A DNA stretch of 64,000 nt from Nereocystis luetkeana (Eukaryota; Sar; Phaeophyceae; Laminariales; Laminariaceae): contig JARUPZ010000014.1 of assembly GCA_031213475.1 (NCBI GenBank), positions 6,173,674-6,237,673 on the forward strand, written 5' to 3'. The translations under genes and the position numbers were made by a program. The notes beneath the pieces are model-generated. The model searched no databases and was not told the origin of the DNA. It saw only the letters and a program-made list of their open reading frames with translations. Positions within the stretch are counted from its first letter, which is position 1, and the number at the start of each line of letters is the position of its first letter. Of this stretch, positions 8,859 through 21,595 are shown in pieces.

Positions 8859-11800
8859 GGCTATCGCCTATAGGGTCTAGGCGAATGCCCTACATTGCTA
8901 CCTGCTATTTTACACACACACAAAAGTACATCATTCATGGGTGTACCAGTTGTATCAGTCGTTAATGTTGATATAATGTTTGGATGTTCATCTCTCTCCA
9001 CACATTTCACACGTCACGCAGCGAGGGTCTTGGGGGGGCACATGGTTTATCGTGAGCAGGTTCGTTTCCATACTGTTAGTGCAGATCACGCCGATATGTT
9101 GTGTTGTTGAGAGTTCGCAACTCGTTTGTGGTGTATTCTCATAGAGTTGAACGTAGTAATTGGCGGAGTTCGAATCGGGGTAGGCGTATACTGTGTATTT
9201 TGTCTGATACATAGACCCACTAATGATTGTGGCGACCCAAGATTACTTTATTCTAAATAAGTTTTTCTCGATTCTCCGAAGACTCGCTCGCGTATGTTCG
9301 GAGTTTGTCATCCTTTTTCCTTGGATCGTGTCCGATGCGGCAGATCGTGTGGATAATGACGGGCATTGTGACAAATCAAGTAGTGTACAGATCGGTAGTG
9401 TTAGCGTACAGCACGAACTACGTTAGGATCTTGGGCGATATATATGATCATCGCTGGAGCTCTCAATAGGATAGCTTGGGCATTGGATGTACCGAAATAG
9501 CGTGCTATGTAGCTGTTGGGCATTGTTGCCTACATTCGTGGGGTCAAAAAGCACCGCGGGATATTAGGGATCTCAGTGGACACTCGTAACGCACAGCGGG
9601 ATATTAGGGGTCTCGGTAGGCACTCTTGTGAGCTACTTGCATTGATGTTGCTGTGGGTTGGATATTTGTCCAGGTACTGTAGTAGTGAACGTACGTCTAC
9701 ACGGTGTGGTGTCCTGTAGCATTCCACGAAAACAATACGAATGAATGGAGGACACTGCGACAAGAACATCGTCATCAAGGAAGATTCAAGCATTTTCAAT
9801 GCTCTAGTAGTGTTTAGTGATCATTCGTAAGTGCTATATATTCCGTATCTCTCGCTGCAAGTTTGCTCCCGTGGCACCTACTTTTAAGTGATATGGGATG
9901 ACTTCTTAGAGTTGGCATTCTATCAAGAACCACGCCGGGACGGACTTAATCAAGCTATTTACACCTTTGCGACGCACACCTGAAGCGACGGATCTGGGGG
10001 TGTGCACGTCACAGGCTCTGAACACTGTGCACTCGGGTATGCTGTATACCCATTACGACCACATTGATATTACGCAACGTGCATCGATCAGTGGCATCAT
10101 CATGTGGGCTCTTGAAAGCAACCAAACCTATGTGCTTCGCCCATATATTAACGTGCTTTTGTTCTTAGCGGCGCTTCCCCTGTCCGGACTTGGGTCCGTG
10201 GCAGGTCAAGAGCGTAACCCGTGTATAGAGTTGAAACTGGATCCATAAAAAATCAGGCAAGTGTGAAATAATGTTTAGTGTGCGTGCGATGGCAGCGCGC
10301 ACCCAGCCGTCGATCGGCGGTTGGTCAAATATTCGTCATCGTCGGAACGATCACATGGACTATACGAGTAGTCGCTTAAGACTAACTATCTTCGATCTGA
10401 CAAGACCTTCGGATTTCAGTTCATTCCGTGTGGATATTTCATTGAAGACGACCCCTGGGCAAACAATCACCGGTAGACAAGACGTTGTGTAGCAGGTTGA
10501 GGTTGAGGTCGGATAGATATCTACGGAATCACATCGCCGCAAGCACACATATCGCTTAGGGAAAATCGGAGTGGAATCTATTGTTTTTCATGTAGTGTCG
10601 TAGAGGTTGCATCGCACGTTGCTTCACAGTTGAACCAGGACGCTCTTGAATTCCATTGTTTGTTTGATGGTAAACCACTGACAGCGCCGTGCATTTGACG
10701 CGTATCAATCAGTCCTGTTTTCGTTTTTTTTTGTTTTTGTTCACGGTGACAATTCGCGGACGACACACTTCTCGGAGGAGTACCGGTTGAAAGAGAGCAA
10801 CATAAGGTAACTTTGAATGCTCCTGGTTCGGATAACTGCACTATGCATTTTATAAGAGCCCGTGCTTTAATCAGAGCGACACGTGAAACCTGGCTGGCGA
10901 TTTCCGAGATAAGGATCATCCATCGTCTTTCGAGCGAGGGCCGTATCGAATGAAGCATTGGTTTCCCACTGCAGTGTATTAAACACAACTCTCCTAACGC
11001 CGACGAAACAAGGACATCATCAACGACAGAACCCGCCACCACAGCAACAGCACCTGCGAGGGCAGCAGCATCCTCCGTAGCGGCAAGACAGGCACCCTCA
11101 GGCAATCGACGGGGCGGAACTGGGCGGCAGGAGCAACCTATGAGAAAGGTGGGCAGGCCGCGCGATGGTTTGTCAGGCACATAGGCCACACTTTCATCTG
11201 GCCACCACACATTATTTCACTCGCCGAGGAGTCGCCTTCTCCGCGTATCTGGCAATGAAGCCCGAACGCAGCAATTTCGCAAACATCCGGGCCACAACCT
11301 GGCCCCCGCTTTACCTTCCCTAACTCAGGTTAATGAAAACCCTTCTTGAAAACGACCAAAACGTAGTCACCGACATCGTAGCTGACATGTGCCTCCCCAA
11401 GACCCGTACGCTTTGATGCGGGTGTTGGCCGACCATTGTGGTCGACTTTCGTCAAGGAGCGAGGTCACGTGTGTCACCGATAAGTTCGAAACAGTGATGC
11501 CTTCAGTCCAGCGGTCGGTATCAACTGTGCTGGTGGTCGTCTAGCACGCAGACGTTTCCACCCAGGCTTGAACCTTGGCTGACGCGCTCAGCTCACGGCC
11601 GGCGTAATCCTTTACGAAGCCGATCGCCGACACTATGGTCACGAAAGGGCATGCATTGCCGGCAGATGTCCGTACAGATGCCGCCGGGGGAAGGAAAATT
11701 TACATAAGTACCATTGGAGGAGGTAATAGTGACGAAGTGGTGCCGGTTTCTCGTGGCGAAGATGCCCCCGTGCGAACAAGCAAGACGGGGGCAGACGTGT

Positions 11801-12735
11801 CTGTCGAATAAATTCCTCTCATTCAGGGTTAGCCGTAGAGGGGGGCACCCCGGCGCCTGCTCGTCGGCGTGCTTGCGTTAACCGTGGGTCCAATCACGCG
11901 GCACGTATCAGGGGAGAAGTACGTTGCGAGAAACGTGGTGGGCAACCACGTCACGGAGACGAGCAATAAAGCGTTAAAGAATATTCATTTTCCCAGCGTG
12001 AAGGATCCCAACGGAATACAGCCCCGCTTCGTCCAGACTGTCACGGACGATCAACCACCTGCAGGTCATTGTCAGAGTACATCGTACTCTTCTCACAGGC
12101 TGCCTACAGCATCGTGTGACCTCAGGATAGAGGACGTCCTTGACAGGTGTAGTCAATACACTCTTCTCACGGCACCAGGGAGGCGGAAACGAGGCTTCAT
12201 GGAAGCGGGTATTGAGGCTCACGGGTTACCCTTAGAACGGAACAACCGCAAAGCCCCTCCCGAAGAGGCAGGCGTGGAGAGGATATGATATGGCGGTAAT
12301 CAGGGAACCCGCAAAGAGGCGGAGAATTCCTCTTGGAGGTCATACGGGACGATTCGTGAGCATTATTGGTGGCTGGCAGGGGACAACGATCGTTACTCTT
12401 AACAAATTGAAGAGCTCGATGAGGAATAATTTATATTACACGCCAGGGGTTCGCCCGCCAATTGCGGTCCTTTCCAACGTACGTGCATGCACCCCAAACG
12501 CACGGGACCTTCTTCGCGAGCCGCAAGGGTGGTTGGAAAGACGCGGGACGCGAGGAGACCTATGTCTCCGGGTAGGGAGAAGGGCAGAGGGAAGCGTAAG
12601 AGTCAACTCCGTACGACGAAACCGTGGTTGGTTTTTCTCGCACGGGAAAAACCCTGCCGCTTTAAGAACAGCTTATTTTCCTAACGCCGGTGCCCCTCGT
12701 ATGTGTTGCTGTCATATTTCGGTAAGTTCAATCTA
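8859..12735 (+). repeat. 3' flank of epimerase copy A
   Basis: This region aligns in blocks with 37877-42290 (C), 61163-64000 (D) and, inverted, about 20500-21595 (B). Shared blocks include the TGTTGTGTTGTTGAGAGTTC stretch near 9097, the GTACTGTAGTAGTGAACGTAC stretch near 9675 and the GACAGAACCCGCCACC stretch near 11021. Short ORFs at 11869-12288 and 12290-12736 abut each other, but they are not clearly preserved in C and I do not recognise them. A block near 11015-11400 corresponds to the ORF that is still open in D at 63240-63770; here it is interrupted by stops. Confidence 0.7.
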
Positions 12736-13165
12736 GTGGTAGACGCTACCATCGGGTGACCTAAAACAAAAACTGCGTTATGGTATATTGGTGTATGCTA
12801 TTGTTTATGTGTTGCTCACTACCATACGGTGCATCTCAAATGGAGCGAGAACCAACACTGACACAAAGAGCGTGATGCAGGTGTTAGCTGACAGCTCAGT
12901 TTTGCGAGTGAGCGATTGAGCACGAGCACAACACATAGCAAACGAGCAGGGAGATATATCCATGTTCGTACCCTGAACTCATTCGCATGAGCACCTTCGT
13001 TCGTCGCAATTGACCAGACGAACGCAGGTAGCTTGTGCGTCTTGCGATCGGTTCCATGGATTGTCACAGTTCCTACCTCTTAGACTGTGCCCCTGTCTAG
13101 CTATTGTGGCAATGCTCCATATGCCCCGCGACCACCTGCTACGAAAAACATGTGCTCTGCGGGTT
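12736..13165 (+). other. Flank with a dispersed repeat and intron-6-like sequence
   Basis: A block at about 12813-12895 (CCATACGGTGCATCTCAAAT and onward, through ACACAAAGAGCGTGATGCAGG) recurs at about 42190-42285 and 49619-49715. Further right, GCAATTGACCAGACGAAC near 13008 resembles epimerase intron 6 and leads into the exon 7 relic. No other gene is seen. Confidence 0.45.
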
Positions 13166-13455
13166 CAAGACCTACTCACACCTTGCCTCCGACACGCCCG
13201 CCGTGGTGGAGTCCGTGTGATCGTAAAATGCCACTTTCCAGACTAAAACAGCTCGTCGGAGCTGTGGAGAACATCCTTCATGGAACCGGTGACACGTAGT
13301 TCATCGACGATAGTTTCGAAGATACTACAATGACCCGTTTCAATGATAGTAGGAACCCATTCTTGTCGTGAAACTTGAGCCTAGACAACATCAAGCTGAA
13401 CCATAGCAGTAGAGGGTATTTCGAACCGAGATCTGAGTGTAGCTTCAAGCCGACC
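13166..13455 (+). pseudogene. Epimerase exon 7 relic, copy E
   Basis: Translated from about 13166 the sequence gives TYSHLASDTPAVVES, which lines up with the start of exon 7 in the intact genes (TYSYLGSDAPDVVDS). Further matches are TTCATCGACGATAGTTTCGA near 13300 and CGTTTCAATGATAGTAGGAA near 13336, against the intact FIDNIFEDATTLRFNDARK part. Stops and indels break the frame. No convincing exons 4-6 were found upstream, so this is a severely decayed end fragment. Confidence 0.65.
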
Positions 13456-13552
13456 AGCTATGACTTCTTCCGCGAAGTCGTTGTGACTAATGCCGAACAT
13501 GAATAGCTTTTCTTGGTGAAAACGTTTAGTTTGTTGTTGTATGGCTAGACTA

Positions 13553-13658
13553 TTACGGGGGACCGGTGTAAATAGAACCAAATGTTGTGTGTAAAGATAG
13601 CGAAGCATATATATATATTGTGTGTACTGTAGGTCCTATTTTACATGCTCCCCTGTAA
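13553..13658. mobile_element. TTACGGGGG inverted-repeat element, copy 2 (diverged)
   Basis: Starts TTACGGGGGACCGG and ends GCTCCCCTGTAA, 106 bp apart, with an AT-rich middle. It is the most mutated of the three members, the others being at 873-981 and 49784-49892. Confidence 0.65.
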
Positions 13659-16600
13659 ACGCAGGTGGGTGTTGGCTGCGACATATGTTGGGCGTTGTAG
13701 AGAGATTTCCTGCATATCACGCGCGCGAAGTGCCCGGTTATAGAACCATTCCAAGAACGTTCCGAGCATTTATCTGTCAATCATGTTGTTATGACTACAA
13801 CGTTGGCATTTAAAATGTCGTACTCCTGATTGGTTAAAACATATGTGTTGAATATGGCGCTGGGTTTGAAGACGCCATGAATGAAATATCGCCCACTAAA
13901 GTTCAATTGCAGCGGAGGAATTGGACAGCTCATCATTGCGATCCGATTGCCACTTGCAAAAAGCTTGCTGACCGTAATCGGTCTGGTTCAGGCACCCAGC
14001 AGCCCGATAGAAAAGTCACTAACGAGTACGTTTATATCGTGTGTGGGTAAGGCTTCGAGGGTGCACACGAGGAGTTTCGTAGTATTTGCGGTATGTTGTC
14101 TTCGGGGCTGGCACTCTGATAAAATATTTGAGGGCATTGGTGACAATTGTCGTGTTCCCAAATATACAGTTGATACGATTCTTGTACGTACCTCCTGTTC
14201 TGAACGGCATTGCGCCTTGGGAAGGTGGGGAGTTTCGAGAGGAGCGGGAGCTCCTCGATAGAGACATGTATGGGATTAGGCTCATTGAGGTAGTTGTGAT
14301 ACGTTTTCACGGGGTTGTACCGCTGGAAAGCTTCTCCTCTCACTGGAGCATGTAGATGTGTACAGCTGTTTCCACGCAACTAGCTGTAGGAGTGTTTGTG
14401 TGCAATTATGCCTTGGTACAATTCCAATCATCCGCGTCCCCGCTCACCTCGCATACGATTGTTTCATTTGTACGCAGTCACCCGTTGTATTGTAGGTGGC
14501 TGCGGCAACGATAGGAACGTGTGAGAGATACGGAGTGGTCATGTTCGCAGTCATGGATTGAAGCGAGCATATGTACCTGGGATACGGAATTTACGGACCG
14601 ACACATGTCGGTATCAAGTGTTGGACGGATATACTCGGGACACCTGTTCATGAGTGCGCTGTCCGTTTGGAAGAGCAAAGAGGTTTGGTCCCCAAGGTAC
14701 ACTACGGTGATATGTCTCTTGTCGTTAAGGGGAACACGACTAGTTTATATTCCAGGCAAACCTTCACATTTAGCGCTTTGGTGTTGCGCAAACAGGAGTG
14801 TTGGTGTGTGGTGTACATCAATTGCTGACTTAGTTGTCACTGTAAGCAATGCAAGCCTTCACCTGTATGTTAAAATGCACATTTTGTCGTCGGGAAATAT
14901 TTTGATCGGTCGGAGCACGTCATTTGGCATGGGCGTGTAGATCTCAGCGTGAAGTATCTACCAGTGTTGGGTCTAGGGATAGTCATTTCAGTAACCTCAT
15001 GATCGTCCAGTTACTCGTGTGCGCTCAACGTTTTTCAGTTGGTGTGTTACCACCGAAGCAAAGCATTGAGGTCAGATGTGGTCGCCACGGGTCGGCATGA
15101 GGCGGGGGGCGTCGATGCCACTTCTATAACAGTGTTTTGTATTGGTTTGCTCCTTGCTCGACATACCACACATGGCCCGCCAGAAGGGCACATCTAGGTA
15201 GGGCTTCATATCACGTTTGGAGTTTACACTAGACTCACAAATCATGAAAAAAAATAGATCCGAACGAACAAGAAATACACGTTTTGATTCGTTGCTCTTT
15301 TTCGACCAGTACTGCTCTGACACTTGAGTTGTGCATGCGCCGTTATGAACCTGTCCTGAACATACGAACATATATAGTGCTGGTGAGGAATGTGATTGAT
15401 TAGTGTCTAATGTGGAGTGTTGCGTATAATGCTCGCTGGAAACACGGGGCAAGTGTAACATAATCTGAGCAGCAATTCAAGCCAAACTCGGAGGGCTTGA
15501 GGCTGTCCGTTTAGAGGCCACCTGGTGGTCAGGCTTGGCTGTGAGACACGGTGACGCAAAATCGCTGATGAGTTTGAATGAAAGGCGTGGAGCGATGTCC
15601 CCGATGGACATGTTGGTCGGGTATTATCCGAACATAACCGCACCGCTCGAATCTTCAAAGAGGTATAAACCTCCAATGCCTAAGCACGACCGACTGAAAT
15701 GGGGAGATGTCGGCGACTGCAGTAGTGAACGAATAACGTTGTGCTTCGCTGGCCGACTACCGCCATATGTTCTGGCCTCCCGCAGAAGCCCTATTATAGA
15801 GTGCAAACCAAGCATCAAAACAATTATCAAGCATTACCGGGATTTGAAGCGCGGATGTTGTTCTTGTTTGACGAACTCGGCACTCTGCTCAACTGCCGTG
15901 AACTCCACAGCTGCAGGCGTACTGCCGATGTCAAACGGGGACTTACTTTTGACATACCTGGTATTAACGAGAGAACTGTCAGTTGTCAGTTTGTGTAAGA
16001 AACGATGCGATATTCCGACTCATCGATAGATGACGGTCAATCGAAACGTTCCATTCGCGGGCGCAGCTATACACTGCTAACCTGCTTGCTGTATCAACAA
16101 CCTGAATACCACGATAATAATCACGTAATAGGTAGGCAATCAACAACAATGTCCCCCGTTGTGTCCACGCACAGCAAAGTGGGTTGTTGTCCCGAGTCGA
16201 GCGATTTGTCCTATGCAGCTCAAAATCGTGTAGGCGCCACAATTTCAAACCAGAACCCACACGACTGATTGATGGGATGTGCAACTCCCTGAAAAACTCG
16301 TTCGAAAGAGGTGATATAAATATGAAACCTCTCCTGGACGACGAGATTGCCCTCGGGATCATCGACCACATACATGCAATATTTACATAGTGTGTAATGG
16401 GTTGACATCATCCTGATCCTAGTGATATACTAAGCGACATCATATTACCAAGTAAGTAACGAACAGCCGAATACGAAATTAGAATAATGGTGCCCCTCAG
16501 AAACCAGGTCTCCCGCGGAGCGTTTCCTGAGCCACAAAGCCAAGCAATATTTTACTAGTATATTGTCTCACCGCCACGTATTTCATCCACATACCGGTAT

Positions 16601-17289
16601 TAGATTCATATCCAGCACATCACATCGAGTATAAATGAGTTCCGTACTACGGTAGTAGTGTAATTAGTACTATATGGGAAACTGAAGCACGGCACTCACG
16701 TAATCTACAGCTATATACGTTAACAGAGGCAGACCCCGGAAAGCTAGGTCTACGACTGGGGCCTTCCCCACGCCCTACATATATCGGAAATCTTATAGAC
16801 GTCACAGCTAGGTCACACACTTTGTTGATATCCAATGTATCTCCTGAGGAATCCGCACCTTGAGGCCTCCATGCGCGATTGTTATAGTGTCCAAGCTATT
16901 CGTTTGTAGTTGTAAAGCAATCGAAGGGAGTTAACAACATGTAATCCACAAACAATCATGCCCATGTTTTTATCCCGCAGTTAGTTGTATGTCAGCGGCA
17001 TTTACCCGCAGAACCTCATTGACTACCGAAACAAGATGGGTGCTCTACACGACTTTGTACGCGTTAGACACCCTCAGGACTAGCGAACGAAATCTGCTCA
17101 CTGCGAACATATTATGTGCCAACCCCTAATGGTGTGAAAAAAGAAGAATAACATCCAAATACTGGAAACCAGACCCACATGGCAGCTGGCGTGCTGAAGA
17201 AGAATGGCAAACAATACTGGATTTGATGACGAAATAGGGATGTCGGAAACTGGTGTGAACCTATTCGTCGATGCACAGTTCTCTGACTT
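13659..17289. other. Intergenic stretch, no gene recognised
   Basis: Only short overlapping ORFs occur here, the longest 164 codons at 15535-16029. None shows a recognisable domain or a counterpart in the other repeat units. By position it may hold the eroded 3' flank of relic F, but I could not find convincing matching blocks. Confidence 0.4.
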
Positions 17290-19198
17290 TCGCGAGGCAA
17301 TAGTCGCAACTCGTGTCGAACGAACCTCCAGTGCGAAATTTCAGCTTGCTGTTGTTAAGGCCGGTCGTGCTCGACATGTCCGCTCTTGAAGCATCGTTCA
17401 AACAACTCGTCACAGCATCCTCAAACAACACTGTCAACGAACAAAGGGCCTTCGGCACCCCTTCACCTTGGCGTTCTGGACACCTCCGATGGTTTTCTTC
17501 TTACGTAGTATGTTGTCATGCGACGGTCGAGAAGCAGGCACATCGGGAGCCTCCGATACAAGGTACTAATAGGCGTTGGACCTAAGCAGCTGGGTCGTTT
17601 CAAACCGAAGGGTCGCGTGTCCGAGAAAGCAAAGCGAGTCACGCTCGTGATTGATTAGCTTGGTGTTTGGGCCAGCATCGCACATGCAAACGGACTGCGT
17701 GTAATATTCCGAACCTTCCCAAGTTGAAGAAACGCTTCATCAGCTTCGATAGGCAGCTTCAACATCGGAAGAGTTGGGTAAGCTTGGTCCTCAATTGAAG
17801 AACCTAGACAGCATCTCACTTGGCAGAGACGTTGTTGACAATAATTTCAAAAAGTCCTTTGCGGTCGCATCCCACGGAGAAGTTCACCTCGAACTTGTGG
17901 TTCTCGAAAATATGTCCGACACGTCGGCGTTAAAAAACGCCATCATTGCTAATCCGGCGTCCCCGTTGTCATAGACGCAGTTGCCTGGCAGATGACCGGA
18001 GTGGGGTGTCGTCAAATTCGACCAACGATGCATGTATATTCGCGGTCAGATTTTTTCTCATTTATCAAATTCACCACAAAACATTTTTTTACAGCTTATC
18101 AGCAGAACGCCCCGTCACGCACACCCGTGCGAGTATTCCTACGGCTTCACCAACGATTGGGCAATGCGGTTTGCAGCACCCGTTCCGGAACTAGGGAATC
18201 TCTGAAAACGTCTCTCCTGTGTACGCGTTGCTCGAGACACGTGAATCATTTGGCGCCTTGACATCGTCAACCAAATCGGCGCCATGGTATATGTATGCGC
18301 ATGCGTTGATTACCACGAGAAACATAGTGTCACACGCCTTCACAACACACACCGTCCACGCCCGCAGAGACAGTCGATGACAACAACCACGCAACCCGAA
18401 GATAGATGTGAACACAACACAAACACATTCGGCAACCACCTTCTACTTTGTACCACCACACGATCGTATCCACTATATGAGCACATACCACGTCCCCTAC
18501 CACATGCCGTACTAATACGTTCGATAAGCTTTCGTCTGCTGACCCTTGACAAAAAGGATCGCCGCTTATACAGTGCACAAATATCCCAGATGACAACGAA
18601 ACACCGCCTTCGACGTCCTTTCACCGATCATCATGGACAAGAGATAGGTACATTGGCGCTTAACCTGTAGCTTGCCCCAACCCCAACAGTGGAGTGAGAT
18701 ACTTCATATTCGCTTTGTTATCGCCAGCTAGTACTCGGAGTTTGGCATGTGCAAAAGGGAGATTATGCGGTAGCATTGTTATGTTTTCGATGCGTCATCG
18801 GTTGGCTTCACACTATCTCATAGTACCACGTTTCTGGGTATAGCTGACCCGATATTCCCATCGTCACATATCCTCTTTGGAGAAAGTAACTACTTATACG
18901 ACACAGGCAAGGACCTACCCGTATCGAGACCTATGGAACCCTCGGATGCGATGATGAAGAGGTAGCCGTTACCGTAGACACTGTTGTCGTGTTTATTCAG
19001 GGAGTCGCTATCGTCGTGGGGATTGCAACTGTAACCCGAGTCGTCGTGCTTTATAAGCCTGCTTCAGTTATTCGGCCGGCCGCCGTACATGAAGACCCCG
19101 AAATCTCTGAGGTAGATTTAATAATCGTAGCTATGGCCGTAGATGTTGATGCTGTCGAATACTAAGAGGCTGATCTTGTCAACGCAGAACTGACGGAC
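17290..19198 (-). pseudogene. Ancient epimerase pseudogene, copy F (exons 4, 6, 7)
   Basis: On the minus strand, exon 4 aligns at about 19198-18918, exon 6 at about 17984-17820 and exon 7 at about 17580-17290, in the same order and near the same lengths as in copy B. Clear matches on the plus strand are GTCGCTATCGTCGTGGGGAT near 19009 (the GFDPHDDSD region of exon 4), TCCGACACGTCGGCGTTAAA near 17914 (exon 6) and CAAACAACTCGTCACAGCAT near 17399 (exon 7). A weak exon 5 match may lie near 18770-18840. Substitutions and indels are spread over all codon positions and the conserved YGFDPH motif is lost, so this copy is much older than A or C. Borders are approximate. Confidence 0.75.
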
Positions 19199-20499
19199 CT
19201 CCTCAGATAGTTGATAGGTCCAAATGGAGTTTATCCGCGGATCACAAAGGGGGGGCTAACAGTCAAAGTGAACGAGAGTAGGGGCTATCGTAACACACGT
19301 ATGATGTATATGACGTATACATTCGACCAAACGTTTACATTGTGCTTCCGAATCAGCTGAAGAGAAGTCGGTGTCGAGCGACATTCAGTGCGGTGATGAC
19401 AAAAGTCTTGCTACCATAACATACATCAAACGGGTAAAGTATTGGATAGGTAAAACCCTAGCAAATATGTTCACGTGTTCGTCTATAATGTATGTATTTA
19501 CTCAAGTTAGCAAAAATCAGACACCCGCAATCTAACATCAACAATAACCAACGGCCGTGTTAGCTCGTACGAGCGAATGTGGAGATCACGGTATATATCA
19601 ATATCGTACTGTGTTATGGATGCATTTCGTACTGCCGGGGTTTTGAGAAAAAAAGGCGTTTTTTTGCGCGGAACCATCTTAAGTACTCCCTTTTGGGGGG
19701 TTTGACAATATGAAGGCGTTGTCATTGGTGCTACCACGCTATCTTTTCCCCGGGGATATTCGTGTGGGTGTCATCTACGGGGATGTCCGCGAAATTGGAC
19801 AACACGTCTACGTTATGTGTCTCCCACACGCCGATATGCCACTAGCTCAGCTAACACATGTAGGATCTCGGGAAGATCGAGTAGGTAACGTAGTAACGTT
19901 ACGCTCGAACGACATGGGCCCCAACGGTAACTCGGGATTCTAATTTCAGATCACGAAACATTTTCCAGAAACCCGGTAACCGACACGTTGACATCGGATC
20001 TTTGCTGACGGTAGCACCGCACGATAATGTTCGGGAGACCTCCGCCTTGATACTAACATCATAGCAAATTGATACGCAAGGGCGATTTGAGACCGTGGCT
20101 AACTTAAAGTACGTCGCGTGCTATATTATCCGAACCTGAGTCAATCAGATGGGTGGTCCAGGTATAGGGTAGTGTGATGCCCACTGCCTTGGGCTACGTT
20201 ACTGTGTTATTCTATGGATATCACCTGGTCAGTGTGCTATGGCTGACGATGCGTCGACAACATCATATTGGTATCGCGCTAAGAAAGAGGCGTATGTCCA
20301 TCTAGGCATGTGAGAGATTTATCGCATTATACGTTTTTAGTCGAAGCTTAACACTGCGTTACGGTGTCAGTTCAAGGACTGTTCAGGGCATAACATAGTG
20401 GTACGGTGCCAGAGGTGGACGAGATCGAGCAACAACATATAGTGAAGACGTGTGCACGATCTTGGGGTTTCGTCGCGAAGTACAAGAATATTTAATGTT
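19199..20499. other. Spacer between relic F and the 3' flank of copy B
   Basis: No gene is recognised. The region carries short ORFs only; 19710-19943 opens in plus-strand sequence but matches nothing else in the window. Confidence 0.4.
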
Positions 20500-21595
20500 C
20501 CCCGTCCCGGAAGTAGTTAATCGTAGACTGCCAACTTCAGCAGGTCATCCGATACCGCTTAACCACAGGTAGGTGCCGCGGGACCTTGCAGCTGGCTATA
20601 CCAAATATACAGCACTGACGAATCATCGCTCAAAAACACTTCATGGAGTTCTCTTCAATGCCGCTGTTCACGCCGCAGTTCCCACCATTCACTGGTACTA
20701 TTATCTTGAAATAAATGGTACAGTACGCCACACCGCGTATGCGTACGTTCACCACAACAGTACGTATACAATATCCAACGCACAACAACATCAACGTATG
20801 TATGTAACTCACAAAAGTAACCCACAAGAACGTCACCCGAAAACCCAAATCTCCAGAGGTGCATATTGTCTCCACAAAGGTGAGAAATATTGCCCAACAG
20901 CTACAGAACACGCTAATGGTACATCCATCCAATGCCCAAGACGTCCCACTAAGAGCTCCAGCGGTGGTATATATAACGTCCGAGATCCTAACGTAGTCCG
21001 TTTAGTGTGCTAATCAAACCGATCTGTCCACTATTTGATTTGCAAGAACGCCCATACCTACCCCCCGCGATTGCCCGCAACAGTCCCGATCCAAGAACAA
21101 ATTATGTAATGCCGACACACTCCGAACCTACGCCAGCGAGTGCTCGAAAAATCGGGAAACTCACATATCGAATATAGTTGTCGTGGGTCACCACCATCAT
21201 TAGTGGGTGTATGCATAATATCAAAAATACTGTATACGCCTGCCCCAATTCAAACAACGCCCCTTACAACTGAACATCCAACTCACAATATTACCTTTAT
21301 CAAGAATCAAGAGACGTGTTACAACAAATATATTGCGTGAACTCTCAACAACGCAACATATCGGCGTCATCTGCCTTAATGGTATGGAAGCCAGCACGAT
21401 CACGATAATATACCGCACGCCCCCCCTGATCCCTAACTGCGTGACGTGTGACAGACGCAGATAAAGGTGAAAATCCAAACATGATACAAAAAAAACGACT
21501 GACGCAACTGGTACACCCATCCACAATATTTTGGTGCGTGTTTTAAATTAGGTAGCAATGTAGGGCATTCCCCTAGACTCCCTCTGCGGTAGCCG
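20500..21595 (-). repeat. 3' flank of epimerase copy B
   Basis: Read on the minus strand, this corresponds to the 3' flanks of A, C and D. The block at about 21340-21465 is the reverse complement of the TGTTGTGTTGTTGAGAGTTC region found about 230-250 bp after exon 7 in the other copies. The block near 20650-20800 matches the TAGTAGTGAACGTACG region. The strand opposite to the epimerase gene reads STTQHIGVIC in this block, a frame also open in A, C and D. Confidence 0.7.

Noticed and set aside
10578..11210. 210-codon minus-strand ORF in the 3' flank of A
   Set aside because: The frame is not kept in units C or D, whereas the opposite strand shows shared peptide blocks there. I treat it as chance.
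13000..13455. Copy E as an intronless, retroposed epimerase
   Set aside because: Exon 7 seemed to follow exon-6-like codons directly, but the sequence upstream (GCAATTGACCAGACGAAC near 13008) fits intron 6 better.
15535..16029. 164-codon plus-strand ORF
   Set aside because: No recognisable domain, no counterpart in the other units and no splice or codon evidence.
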